A stretch of DNA of 64,000 bases from Kitasatospora humi (GTDB lineage: Bacteria; Actinomycetota; Actinomycetes; Streptomycetales; Streptomycetaceae): assembly GCF_020907985.1 (NCBI RefSeq), contig NZ_JAJJPA010000005.1, positions 62,001 to 126,000 of the forward strand. Direction: 5' to 3'. This document shows positions 44,756-58,066 of this stretch, in pieces. Position 1 is the first letter of the stretch; each line of letters opens with the position of its first letter. The notes beneath the pieces are model-generated. The model was given only the letters and a program-made list of their open reading frames with translations, made no database searches and was not told where the DNA came from. Position numbers and translations under genes: made by a program.

Positions 44756-47212
44756 TCAGGCTGGGAGCAACCAGAGCGTGGCGAGCGGTGGAATGATCAG
44801 CTCCGCGCTGTACGGCTGGTCGTTCCAGGGAATGTTCTCGGCCTTGATCGGCGCGGCGTTGGCCACCCCGCTGCCGCCGAACCGCGGGTCGTCGGTGTTG
44901 AGCAGTTCGCGCCAGAGCTGGTCGCCGCCGGCCAGCCGGGGCAGCCCGATCCGGTGGTTGTGCCGGACCACCGGGGAGAAGTTGCAGACGACCACCAGCG
45001 GCCCGCGGTGGCCGAGCCGCCCGTCCTTCCCGTCGTCGGCGGCGTACCGGACGAAGCCGAGCAGGTTGTCCTCGGCCGCGCCGGCGTCGAGCCAGCGGAA
45101 GCCGGCGGGCCGGGTGTCCTGCTCCCAGAGCGCGGGGGTGTCCAGGTAGTGCCGGTTCAGCTCGCCGACCAGCCGGCGCACCCCGAGGTGGTCCTCGGCG
45201 GCCGGCCAGCCCTCGTCCAGCACCCACCACTGCGGGCCCTGCTCGTGGTGGAACTCGGCGCCCTGGGCGAACTCCTGTCCCATGAAGAGCAGTTGCTTGC
45301 CCGGATGGGCCCACATGAAGCCCAGGTAGGCGCGTTGGTTGGCGCGCTGCTGCCACCAGTCGCCGGGCATCTTGCTCACCAGCGCCCGCTTGCCGTGCAC
45401 CACCTCGTCGTGCGAGATCGGCAGCACGTAGTTCTCCGAGTAGGCGTACACCATCGAGAAGGTGATCTCGTTGTGGTGGTACTTGCGGTGCACCGGCTCC
45501 TTGGACATGTAGACCAGCGAGTCGTGCATCCAGCCCATGTTCCACTTCAGGCCGAAGCCCAGGCCGCCGCTGTGGGTGGGGCGGGTCACGCCGTCCCAGG
45601 CGGTGGACTCCTCGGCGACGGTCACCACACCGGGGCAGCGGCGGTAGACGGTGGCGTTCATCTCCTGGAGGAACCGGACGGCGTCCAGGTTCTCCCGCCC
45701 GCCGAACTGGTTGGGCACCCACTCGCCGTCGGCCCGGGAGTAGTCGAGGTAGAGCATGGAGGCGACGGCGTCGACCCGCAGGCCGTCGATGTGGAACTCC
45801 TCGCACCAGTAGACCGCGTTGGCGACCAGGAAGTTGCGCACCTCGGTGCGGCCGTAGTCGAAGGTCAGGGTGCCCCAGTCGGGGTGCTCGGCGCGGCGCG
45901 GGTCGGCCGGTTCGTAGAGCGGCTCGCCGTCGAACCGGGCCAGCGCGAAGTCGTCCTTGGGGAAGTGGGCCGGCACCCAGTCCATGATCACGCCGATCCC
46001 GGCCCGGTGCAGCGCGTCCACCAGGTACCGGAAGTCGTCCGGCGAACCCAGCCGCGCCGTCGGTGCGTAGAAGCCGGAGACCTGGTAGCCCCACGACCCG
46101 CCGAACGGGTGCTCCATCAACGGCATGAACTCCACGTGCGTGAAGTTCAACTCCTTTAGGTAGGCGGGCAGTTCCACTGCCAGCTGACGGTAGTCCAGGC
46201 CGGGCCGCCAGGACGGCAGGTGCACCTCGTAGACGGACATCGGCTCCCGGTGGTGGTGCGCCCTGGCGCGCTTGGCCAGCCACTCGGCGTCGCCCCAGAC
46301 GTAGTCGGATTCGGTGACCACCGAGGCGGTCTCCGGCGGCAGTTGGGCCTGCCGGGCCAGCGGGTCGGCCTTCTGCCGCAGCTGCCCGTCGCGGCCGCGG
46401 ATCTCGAACTTGTACCGGGTGCCGACCCGCAGGTGCGGCACGAACAGCTCCCAGACCCCGCTGGCCCCCAGCGAGCGCATCGGGAACCCGGTGCCGTCCC
46501 AGTGGTTGAAGTCGCCCACCAGCCGGACCCCGACGGCGTTCGGCGCCCAGACCGCGAAGCCGATCCCGTCCACCCCGTTGACGGTGCGCCGGTGCGCCCC
46601 CAGGGCACCCCAGAGCTTCTCGTGCCGCCCCTCGCGGATCAGGTGCAGGTCCAGCTCGCCCAGGGTGGGCGGCATCCGGTAGCCGTCCTCCTGGGGCAGC
46701 GGCTCGCCGCCCGGGTAGCTCACCAGCAGCCGGTAGGCGGGGATCCCCGAGCCCGGCAGCAGGCCGGTGAAGAGGCCGGCCTGCTGGTGGGTCAGCTCGG
46801 CCGGGCCGTAGGCGGTCTCCACGGTGACCCGCTCGGCCAGCGGGCGGAGCACCCGGATGGCCGTCCCCCCGGTGGTCGGATGGGCGCCGAGCAGGGCGTG
46901 CGGGTCGTGGTGCGCGCCGCTCACCAGCCGCTCGATCTCGGCGGGCGGCAGCGGCGCCTCGGCCAGCCGCAGCACCGGGCCGTCCAGCACCGGGGCTTCG
47001 GCCGGTTCGGCCGTGGTCGCCCCTCCCGGAGCCGCCTTCGGCACGGTCGGGGCGAGCGCCGGTCGCCGCCCGCCCCGGCTCCGCCGACCCGCTTGACTGG
47101 GCTGACCGGATTGACCGGCCTGGTTCGCCGCCCGGTCTCGACCGCCGCTGCCCGGGCGGCCCGGGAGGAAGGTGGCGGGCACGTTCGGGGCGGAGCGGTC
47201 GGGCGGGGCCAC
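44756..47212 (-). CDS. glgB: 1,4-alpha-glucan branching enzyme
   Basis: An 818-aa GH13 enzyme that adds alpha-1,6 branches to the glucan built by GlgE. A Pro/Ala/Arg-rich N-terminus of about 80 residues precedes the CBM48-like modules (GDFNHWDGTG). The catalytic barrel has the nucleophile Asp481 in GLRVDAVASMLYLDY, the acid region VTVAEESTAW and PISHDEVVHGK. GTG 47212 was chosen because AGGAGG lies exactly eight bases upstream; the ATG at 47266 has no ribosome site. It lies just after mak and before the membrane esterase in the minus-strand glg run. Confidence 0.95.
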   Translation of the reverse strand: MAPPDRSAPNVPATFLPGRPGSGGRDRAANQAGQSGQPSQAGRRSRGGRRPALAPTVPKAAPGGATTAEPAEAPVLDGPVLRLAEAPLPPAEIERLVSGAHHDPHALLGAHPTTGGTAIRVLRPLAERVTVETAYGPAELTHQQAGLFTGLLPGSGIPAYRLLVSYPGGEPLPQEDGYRMPPTLGELDLHLIREGRHEKLWGALGAHRRTVNGVDGIGFAVWAPNAVGVRLVGDFNHWDGTGFPMRSLGASGVWELFVPHLRVGTRYKFEIRGRDGQLRQKADPLARQAQLPPETASVVTESDYVWGDAEWLAKRARAHHHREPMSVYEVHLPSWRPGLDYRQLAVELPAYLKELNFTHVEFMPLMEHPFGGSWGYQVSGFYAPTARLGSPDDFRYLVDALHRAGIGVIMDWVPAHFPKDDFALARFDGEPLYEPADPRRAEHPDWGTLTFDYGRTEVRNFLVANAVYWCEEFHIDGLRVDAVASMLYLDYSRADGEWVPNQFGGRENLDAVRFLQEMNATVYRRCPGVVTVAEESTAWDGVTRPTHSGGLGFGLKWNMGWMHDSLVYMSKEPVHRKYHHNEITFSMVYAYSENYVLPISHDEVVHGKRALVSKMPGDWWQQRANQRAYLGFMWAHPGKQLLFMGQEFAQGAEFHHEQGPQWWVLDEGWPAAEDHLGVRRLVGELNRHYLDTPALWEQDTRPAGFRWLDAGAAEDNLLGFVRYAADDGKDGRLGHRGPLVVVCNFSPVVRHNHRIGLPRLAGGDQLWRELLNTDDPRFGGSGVANAAPIKAENIPWNDQPYSAELIIPPLATLWLLPA

Positions 47213-47269
47213 GGCGAGATCCTCCTGGGACGGGTGCGGAACGGGCGGGGCAACTGCTCTGAACATAGG

Positions 47270-48805
47270 TCAGGTGGTGGTGGCCAGCCTGTGGATGGCG
47301 GTCAGCGGGATCGGCAGCCAGCTGGGCCGGTGCCGGGCCTCGTAGACCACCTCGTAGACCGCCTTGTCGATCTCCAGGGCCCGCAGCAGCTCGGGGCAGG
47401 CCGTCGGATCGGTGCCGCCGGCCGCTGTGTAGCCGGCGCAGTAGGAGGTCCGGTTGCGGGCCGCCCAGCCGGCCGCCAAATGGGCCAACTGGGGGTCCGG
47501 CTGGGGTGCGCCGGCCAGCAGGTGGGCGGCCGCGTAGTCGAAGGAGCGCAGCATCGCCGCCACGTCCTTCAGGGCCGGCTGCGGCAGTCGCCGCTCGGCC
47601 ACCGACTTGGCCGGCTCGCCCTCGAAGTCCAGCAGCACCCAGCCGTGCGGGGTGCGCATCGCCTGGCCCAGGTGCAGGTCGCCGTGGATCCGCTGGACCG
47701 TCAGGTCGGCCAGGTGTTCCGCCGTCAACTGCTGGAAGGCGGCGTGCAGGGCCGGGCGGTAGCGCCGCAGCGCGGGCACCGCGGCGGCGGCCACGTCCAG
47801 CCGTTCGGCCATCCCGGTGGCCAGTCGCCCGGTCTGCTCGCGGTCCAGCCGGGCCACCGGCAGGGCGCGGGCCAGCACCCGGTGCACCTCGGCGGTGGCC
47901 CGGCCGAGCCGGTGCGCCTCCACCGCGAAGTTGCCCGGGCTCGGGTCGCCCTTGAGCCGGGCCACCTGGTCCAGGGCCAGCTCCCAGCCGTCCTCCGCGT
48001 CCGGCAGGAACCGCTGCAGCAGGCCCAGGGTGGCCGGTTCGGATCCGGCCAGCCGGCTCTCGAACCAGGCCGCCACCCGGGGGATCCGGGTGCTGCCGGC
48101 CCGGGACAGCGCCAGCGACAGCTCCAGGTCGGGGTTGGTGCCGGGGCTGATCCGGCGGAACAGCTTGAGGATGAACGCGGTGCCGAAGATCACCGAGGTG
48201 TTGGACTGCTCGGCGGTGCCGGCCCGGCCCAGCAGGTCGCTCGGCAGGCCCGGACCGGGGGTGCGGCGGAAGGCCAGCGGCCCGAACCGGTCGGCGGTGG
48301 CCAGGTGGCCGAGCAGCCGGCCGGTCAGCTCCGGGTCGTGCACCGCGTCGTAGAGCGCGGCGCCGTCGTACGGGCCGTGGGTCAGGCTGCCGAGCGAGGC
48401 CTCCGGCAGCAGGTCGGCCGGTGCCTCGGCCCGCAGTCCGAGCAGCAGTTGGTAGAGGTCGGACTGACCGCCGTGCTCCACCCGGAGCAGCAGGTGCAGC
48501 ATCGCCGGGTCGCCGGTCACCAGCGGGGTCGCGGTGACCGGACGCAGGCCGGTGATCGCCTGGCCCTTGCCGGCGTACCAGCGCTGGCCGGGCAGCCAGT
48601 CGGCGATCATCGGCAGCGCGGCCTCGACCAGCTCGCCGACCGCCAGTGAGGTGCTGCCGCGCGGTCTGCCGGTGTGCCCGGAGTGCGAGCCCGCGCCGCG
48701 GCCCGCGCCGCCGACGCCGTACGGACCGCCCGCGCCACCCGGGCCGCGGGGCGCGGTTCCCGCGTCGCGGTGGGCGTGGGCTTGAGAACGGGAGGTTTCC
48801 GACAT
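47270..48805 (-). CDS. mak: Maltokinase
   Basis: A 511-aa kinase (also called Pep2) that phosphorylates maltose with ATP to maltose-1-phosphate, the substrate of GlgE. After a disordered Gly/Arg/Ser-rich N-terminus of about 55 residues comes the family motif LPGQRWYAGKG, then the kinase-like fold with RIHGDLHLGQAMRTPHGWVLLDFEGEPAK holding the catalytic Asp residues. GGGGAAAGGGAG precedes the ATG. It sits between treS and glgB, all on the minus strand. Confidence 0.94.
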   Translation of the reverse strand: MSETSRSQAHAHRDAGTAPRGPGGAGGPYGVGGAGRGAGSHSGHTGRPRGSTSLAVGELVEAALPMIADWLPGQRWYAGKGQAITGLRPVTATPLVTGDPAMLHLLLRVEHGGQSDLYQLLLGLRAEAPADLLPEASLGSLTHGPYDGAALYDAVHDPELTGRLLGHLATADRFGPLAFRRTPGPGLPSDLLGRAGTAEQSNTSVIFGTAFILKLFRRISPGTNPDLELSLALSRAGSTRIPRVAAWFESRLAGSEPATLGLLQRFLPDAEDGWELALDQVARLKGDPSPGNFAVEAHRLGRATAEVHRVLARALPVARLDREQTGRLATGMAERLDVAAAAVPALRRYRPALHAAFQQLTAEHLADLTVQRIHGDLHLGQAMRTPHGWVLLDFEGEPAKSVAERRLPQPALKDVAAMLRSFDYAAAHLLAGAPQPDPQLAHLAAGWAARNRTSYCAGYTAAGGTDPTACPELLRALEIDKAVYEVVYEARHRPSWLPIPLTAIHRLATTT

Positions 48806-49023
48806 GACTCCCTTTCCCCGGAAGCAGGCTGACGGCCCGGTGGATCAGGCCGGGCCCGCCAGTCTTCCGGATTTCGGCGGCGCTACGGCGGCGGCACGCG
48901 AGTCTGGCTCGGGTGTCACGCCTGAGGGGTAGGCGTTGGGCTGTTCTCCGTACGAGGTGGCGCGCGATTCACTCAGGGAGCGCAGCTGCCTCGCGCCGTG
49001 CGCCCCCCGGTGCCGCTGGATCG

Positions 49024-52868
<3,845 letters not shown>

Positions 52869-53532
52869 GCCGAGACTCCTGCCCGAGATCGGCGGCAGCC
52901 CGGGGCGTCGGAGCGCCGGGGGTGCCGGAGGACTTCTGGGTGGGGGACTGAGGAGCGACCGGAGCCTGCCCGGACCGCCGTGTCCGCGGGTACGGCCGCC
53001 GGCTGCGGGTGCTGCCGGGCGGCGCCCACGGCGCCCGGGACGGTGAGACGGCGCACGTCCCGGCGCGCGGCCTCGTGGCACGCCCGGTAGGGCGATTCCG
53101 ACCCACCCGCGGAAACGACCGGGGCGGGGGTGAGGACACGCGACGACCCACCAGGGAGTGCTCCGGTGAGCCGAGTGGGCTAACGGACGATCAGGGAGGG
53201 CTTCGGAAACGCAGAGGACCGGCCGAGCCGCAAGGGAATCGCCACCCATGCCGACCCTGCGAGCGCGGCCTGTGCCCATCCTCGCACTGTTCGTAGCTCT
53301 TACCACTCGGTACGGGGCCAGCGTGGTGGTGCGGGGGAGCAGTTCGGCCAATCGCCTCAACCCCTGGGTGGCGGAAATCCGCGCCCAGCGTGCGCCTTGC
53401 CGGTCGAGTGCGCCGTGTGCGCCCCCAGGCGCTTCGACTGCGCCGGACGTGACCTCATCGATCGCCCGAATGGGTAGCAGCTACGGGAGTTGACACCACA
53501 TCAGCCCGCCTCGGCGGTTTACGCTTCGAGCC
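52869..53532. other. 664-base divergent region between glgE and glgP
   Basis: No protein or RNA gene is supported. It must carry the promoters of both glycogen-metabolism arms. TTGACA at 53490 and TACGCT at 53520-53525 precede glgP, the latter seven bases before the GTG as for a leaderless message, but they are 24 bases apart, so they are not a normal pair. I see no clear long palindrome. Confidence 0.55.
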
Positions 53533-56157
53533 GTGAAGGCCATTCGCAGATTCACCGTCCGCACCGTCCTGCCCGAGCAGCTCCAGCCGTTGCACGAGCT
53601 CGCGCTCAACCTGCGCTGGTCCTGGCATCCGGAGACCCGGGAGCTGTTCCGCGCGGTCGATCCGGGGGTCTGGGAGGCCGTCGGCGAGGATCCGGTCCGG
53701 CTGCTCGGCGAGGTGCCGGCGCGCCGACTCGCCGCGCTGGCCGGCGACCGCCGCTTCCTGCGCCGGCTCGGCGACCTCACCGACGACCTGGCCGACTACC
53801 TGAGCGCGCCGCGCTGGTACCAGTCGGCCCCGGGCGGCGAAGGGCTGCCGGCCGCCGTCGCCTACTTCTCGCCCGAGTACGGCATCGCCGCCGCACTGCC
53901 GCAGTACTCCGGGGGCCTGGGCATCCTGGCCGGCGACCACCTCAAGGCCGCCAGCGACCTCGGCGTGCCGCTGATCGGGGTCGGGCTGTTCTACCGGCAC
54001 GGCTACTTCCGCCAGTCGCTCAGCCGGGACGGCTGGCAGCAGGAGCGCTACCCGGTGCTCGACCCCGAGGAGCTGGCCGTCACCCTGCTGCGCGAGGCCG
54101 ACGGCACCCCGGCCGGCGTCGAGCTGGCGCTGCCCGCCGGCCGGCGGCTCGCCGCGCAGATCTGGCGCGCCCAGGTCGGGCGGGTCCCGCTGCTGCTGCT
54201 CGACTCCGACGTGGCGGCCAACGCGGCCGGCGAACGGGACGTCACCGACCGGCTGTACGGCGGCGGCAGCGAGCACCGGCTGCTCCAGGAGATGCTGCTG
54301 GGCATCGGCGGGGTGCGCGCGGTGCGGGCGTTCTGCCGGATCACCGGGCACCCCGCGCCCGAGGTCTTCCACACCAACGAGGGCCACGCCGGATTCCTGG
54401 GCATCGAACGGATCCGCGAGCTGGTGGCCGACGACCGCGGCTACGACTTCGGTGCCGCGCTGGAGGCGGTGCGGGCCGGCACCCTGTTCACCACCCACAC
54501 CCCGGTGCCCGCCGGCATCGACCGCTTCGAGGCCGAGCTGGTGGCCCGTCACTTCAGCGGCGACGCGGCGCTGCGCGGGGTGCCGGTGGAGCGGGTGCTG
54601 GCGCTCGGCCTGGAGGACTGGCCGGGCGGCGACCCCAAGCTGTTCAACATGGCCGCCATGGGCCTGCGGCTGGCCCAGCGGGCGAACGGCGTGTCCACCC
54701 TGCACGGCGCGGTCAGCCGCGGCATGTTCGGCGCGCTCTGGCCGGGCTTCGACCCCGCCGAGGTGCCGATCACCTCGGTCACCAACGGGGTGCACGCGCC
54801 CACCTGGATGGATCCGGCGGTGGTCCGCCTCGGGGCCGCCCGGATCGGCGCCGACCAGGCCGAGGCGGCGATGGCGGTCGGCGAGGCCGGGCCGTGGAGC
54901 GCCGTGGAGCAGATCGGCGACGGCGACATCTGGGAGGTCCGGGGCAGGCTGCGGGCCCAACTGGTGGAGGAGGCCCGGCGGCGGCTGCGCGACTCCTGGC
55001 GGGCCCGCGGCGCCGGCGACGCCGAGCTGGGCTGGACCGGCACGGTGCTGGACCCGGAGGTGCTCACCATCGGCTTCGCCCGCCGGGTGCCGTCCTACAA
55101 GCGGCTCACCCTGATGCTCCGGGACCAGGAGCGGCTGCGTTCGCTGCTGCTGCACCCGAGCCGCCCGGTGCAGATCGTGGTGGCCGGCAAGGCGCACCCG
55201 GCCGACGACGGCGGCAAGCGGCTGATCCAGCAGCTGGTGGCGTTCGCCGACGACCCTGCGGTGCGGCACCGGATCGTCTTCCTGCCCGACTACGACATGG
55301 CGATGGCCACCCGCCTCTACCCCGGCTGCGACGTCTGGCTGAACAACCCGCTGCGCCCGCTGGAGGCCTGCGGCACCTCGGGGATGAAGGCGGCGCTCAA
55401 CGGCTGCCTCAACCTCTCCGTGCTGGACGGCTGGTGGGACGAGTGGTACGACGGGCGCAACGGCTGGGCGATCCCCACCGCCGACGCCGCGGGGATCGGC
55501 GAGGACCAGCGCGACGACATCGAGGCGGCCGCGCTCTACGACCTGATCGAGCACCAGGTGGCGGCCCGCTACTACGAGCGCGGGCCGGACGGGCTGCCGC
55601 ACCGCTGGATCGCCATGGTCCGGCACACCCTCGCCACCCTGGGCCCCAAGGTGCCGGCCGGCCGGATGGTCCGCGAGTACGTGGAGCGGCTCTACGCCCC
55701 GGCGGCGCAGGCCCAGCGCCTGCTGGACGGGCCGGGTGCCCGGCAGCTGGCCGACTGGAAGGCCCGGGTCCGCCAGGCCTGGCCCCAGATCGCGGTCGGC
55801 CCGGTGGACGCGGCGGGCGCCGAGGCCGCCGAGCTCGGCACCTCGGTGGCCCTGAAGGTCCAGGTGACCCTGGGCACCCTGACCGCCGAGGACGTCGAGG
55901 TGCAGGTGGTCTCCGGCACCGTCGACGAACAGGACCGCCTCGGCGAGGTCGAACTGGGCACCCTCAAGCCGGCCGGAGGCCCCGACCTGACCGGCTGCCA
56001 GCGCTACGAGGGCACCCTGGAACTCAACCGCACCGGCCCCTTCGGCTACACCGTCCGCGTCCTCCCCAGCCACCCCCTGCTCGCCTCCCCGGCCGAACTG
56101 GGCTTGGTGGCCCTGCCGGTGGAGTCGGCCGGCATGGACGCGGGGGTGCTGCGCTAA
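53533..56157 (+). CDS. glgP: Alpha-glucan phosphorylase
   Basis: An 874-aa GT35 enzyme releasing glucose-1-phosphate from alpha-1,4-glucan ends. The N-terminal DUF3417 region (RRFTVRTVLPEQLQPLHELALNLRWSWHP) marks the actinobacterial type. PEYGIAAALPQYSGGLGILAGDHLK and HTNEGHAG follow, and the PLP-binding lysine is Lys619 in GTSGMKAALNG. The start is GTG 53533, with no ribosome site. It is divergent from glgE and supplies the breakdown side of the pathway. Confidence 0.95.
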   Translation: MKAIRRFTVRTVLPEQLQPLHELALNLRWSWHPETRELFRAVDPGVWEAVGEDPVRLLGEVPARRLAALAGDRRFLRRLGDLTDDLADYLSAPRWYQSAPGGEGLPAAVAYFSPEYGIAAALPQYSGGLGILAGDHLKAASDLGVPLIGVGLFYRHGYFRQSLSRDGWQQERYPVLDPEELAVTLLREADGTPAGVELALPAGRRLAAQIWRAQVGRVPLLLLDSDVAANAAGERDVTDRLYGGGSEHRLLQEMLLGIGGVRAVRAFCRITGHPAPEVFHTNEGHAGFLGIERIRELVADDRGYDFGAALEAVRAGTLFTTHTPVPAGIDRFEAELVARHFSGDAALRGVPVERVLALGLEDWPGGDPKLFNMAAMGLRLAQRANGVSTLHGAVSRGMFGALWPGFDPAEVPITSVTNGVHAPTWMDPAVVRLGAARIGADQAEAAMAVGEAGPWSAVEQIGDGDIWEVRGRLRAQLVEEARRRLRDSWRARGAGDAELGWTGTVLDPEVLTIGFARRVPSYKRLTLMLRDQERLRSLLLHPSRPVQIVVAGKAHPADDGGKRLIQQLVAFADDPAVRHRIVFLPDYDMAMATRLYPGCDVWLNNPLRPLEACGTSGMKAALNGCLNLSVLDGWWDEWYDGRNGWAIPTADAAGIGEDQRDDIEAAALYDLIEHQVAARYYERGPDGLPHRWIAMVRHTLATLGPKVPAGRMVREYVERLYAPAAQAQRLLDGPGARQLADWKARVRQAWPQIAVGPVDAAGAEAAELGTSVALKVQVTLGTLTAEDVEVQVVSGTVDEQDRLGEVELGTLKPAGGPDLTGCQRYEGTLELNRTGPFGYTVRVLPSHPLLASPAELGLVALPVESAGMDAGVLR

Positions 56158-56173
56158 CAGGGCCCACGAAGCT

Positions 56174-56212
56174 GGTGCGCGGGAAGTCGGGTGGGTCGAC
56201 TTCCCGCGCACC
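56174..56212. terminator. Bidirectional terminator
   Basis: A perfect 16-bp stem (56174-56189 with 56197-56212) and a seven-base loop, 17 bases after the glgP stop and before the converging ABC transporter gene end. Confidence 0.88.
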
Positions 56213-56263
56213 GTTGCACGAGTCATTTGAGGGCATTCTGAGCATGCGCTCTGCGCCCGCCTG

Positions 56264-58066
56264 CTACACCAGGCTCTCGCGCCAGGCGGAGTGCAGGGTC
56301 GCGAAGCGGCCGGTGCCGGCGATCAGGGCGGCGGGGGTGCCGTCTTCGACGATCTCGCCGTGGTCCATGACCAGGACCCGGTCGGCGATCTCCACGGTGG
56401 AGAGGCGGTGGGCGATGATCACGGCGGTGCGGCCGGCGAGGACGGTGCGCATGGCGTGCTGGACGGCCTGTTCGCCGGGGATGTCGAGGGAGCTGGTGGC
56501 CTCGTCGAGGATCAGCACGGCGGGGTCGGCGAGCAGCGCGCGGGCGAAGGCGACGAGTTGGCGCTGGCCGGCGGAGATCCGGCCGCCGCGCTTGCGGACG
56601 TCGGTGTCGTAGCCGTCGGGCAGGGCGGTGATGAAGTCGTGGGCGCCGATCTCCCGGGCGGCCCTTTCGATCTCGGCGCGGGTGGCGTCGGGGCGGCCGA
56701 TCGCGATGTTCTCGGCGACCGTGCCGGAGAACAGGAAGGACTCCTGGGTCACCATCACCACGCCGCGGCGCAGCTCCTCGGTGGCGAGGTCGCGCAGGTC
56801 CACGCCGTCCAGGGTGATCCGACCGCCCGACGGGTCGTAGAACCGGGCCAGCAGCTTGGCCAGGGTGGACTTGCCGGCCCCGGTGGCGCCGACCACCGCG
56901 GTGGTGCTGCCGGACGCCAGGGTCAGGTCGAAGACCGGCAGCACCTCGGTGCCGTCCCGGTAGCCGAACGAGACCCGCTCGAAGACCACCGCGCGGCCCT
57001 TGCCGGTGCCGGGCGGCAGTTGCCGCGGGGTGGCGGGCGGGGCCACCGAGGGTTCGTGGGCCAGCAGGCCGGAGATCTTCTCCAGGGCCGCGACCGCCGC
57101 CTGGTAGCTGTTCAGGAACATCGCCAGCTGGTCGATCGGGTCGTAGAGCCGGCGCAGGTAGAGCACGAAGCCGGTGAGGACGCCGATCTCCAGGCTGCGG
57201 TCGGTCACCAGGTAGGCGCCGACCAGCACCACCGCGGTGATCCACAGGTTGGCGGTGGCCCGGGAGGAGCCGACGTAGCGGGCCATCTCCAGCAGGCCGC
57301 CGGCGTTGGACCGGGTGTACGCCTGGTTGGACTCGGTGAAGGCGGCCAGGTTGGCCTCCTCGCGGCGGAACGCCTGCACCGGTCGGATGCCGTTCATGGT
57401 CTCGGTGAAGCGCACGATCACCGAGGCGACCGCGGTCCGTCCGGTCCGGTAGACCCGGGCGCTGCGCCGGCGGAACATCCGCACCAGCAGCCACATCGGC
57501 ACCACCGAGGCCAGTGCCAGCAGTCCCAGCCGCCAGTCCATCACCAGCAGCAGCACCCCGATGTAGCAGACCGAGATGGCCACCGAGAGCAGCTCCTGGA
57601 GGCCCTCGTTGAGCAGCTCGCGCAGGGCGTCCACATCGCTGGTCGCCCGGGAGATGATCCGCCCGGAGGTGTAGCGCTCGTGGAAGTCCAGGCCCAGCGC
57701 CTGGGCGTGGCGGAAGATCCGGGTGCGCAGCTCCAGCAGGATGTCCTGGTTGATCAGTCCGGTGAGCCGGATGAAGGCGCGCTGCAGCACGGTGCTCAGC
57801 AGCGCGCAGCCCAGGTAGCCGGCGATGATCGCGACCAGCGGGCCGGAGTCGTGCCGGCGCAGCGCCGGGATGCCCTGGTCGATGGCGTACGCGACCAGCA
57901 GCGGCCCGGACTGCAGCGCGGCCTGCTGCACCAGGATCAGCACCGCGGCCAGCACCACCCGGCGGCGCTGCGGGCCCAGCAGGGAGCGCAGCAGCCGCGC
58001 CGGGGCGCCGGGCGGGACCGGGATCTCCTCGTCACCGGTCAGGGCGGGGGCTTCCAGCACCGCCAT
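56264..58066 (-). CDS. ABC exporter, transmembrane-ATPase fusion (canonical-site half)
   Basis: A 600-aa half-transporter. Six membrane helices in residues 30-330 are followed by the ATPase domain with Walker A GATGAGKST, signature ISAGQRQ (a departure from LSGGQ), Walker B VLILDEATSSLD with the catalytic Glu, and switch IIAHRLST. The ATG at 58066 overlaps the stop of its partner (ATGA). With that partner it should form a heterodimeric exporter having one active and one degenerate ATP site. The substrate is unknown; multidrug or lipid export is typical for the class. Confidence 0.92.
   Translation of the reverse strand: MAVLEAPALTGDEEIPVPPGAPARLLRSLLGPQRRRVVLAAVLILVQQAALQSGPLLVAYAIDQGIPALRRHDSGPLVAIIAGYLGCALLSTVLQRAFIRLTGLINQDILLELRTRIFRHAQALGLDFHERYTSGRIISRATSDVDALRELLNEGLQELLSVAISVCYIGVLLLVMDWRLGLLALASVVPMWLLVRMFRRRSARVYRTGRTAVASVIVRFTETMNGIRPVQAFRREEANLAAFTESNQAYTRSNAGGLLEMARYVGSSRATANLWITAVVLVGAYLVTDRSLEIGVLTGFVLYLRRLYDPIDQLAMFLNSYQAAVAALEKISGLLAHEPSVAPPATPRQLPPGTGKGRAVVFERVSFGYRDGTEVLPVFDLTLASGSTTAVVGATGAGKSTLAKLLARFYDPSGGRITLDGVDLRDLATEELRRGVVMVTQESFLFSGTVAENIAIGRPDATRAEIERAAREIGAHDFITALPDGYDTDVRKRGGRISAGQRQLVAFARALLADPAVLILDEATSSLDIPGEQAVQHAMRTVLAGRTAVIIAHRLSTVEIADRVLVMDHGEIVEDGTPAALIAGTGRFATLHSAWRESLV

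Noticed and set aside
43524..46283. A 919-codon frame containing the esterase and part of glgB
   Set aside because: The N-terminal half is glgB read out of frame. The esterase sequence becomes meaningful only after about 44750.
53248..53493. An 81-codon frame upstream of glgP
   Set aside because: There is no ribosome site or recognisable domain, and it overlaps the likely glgP promoter.
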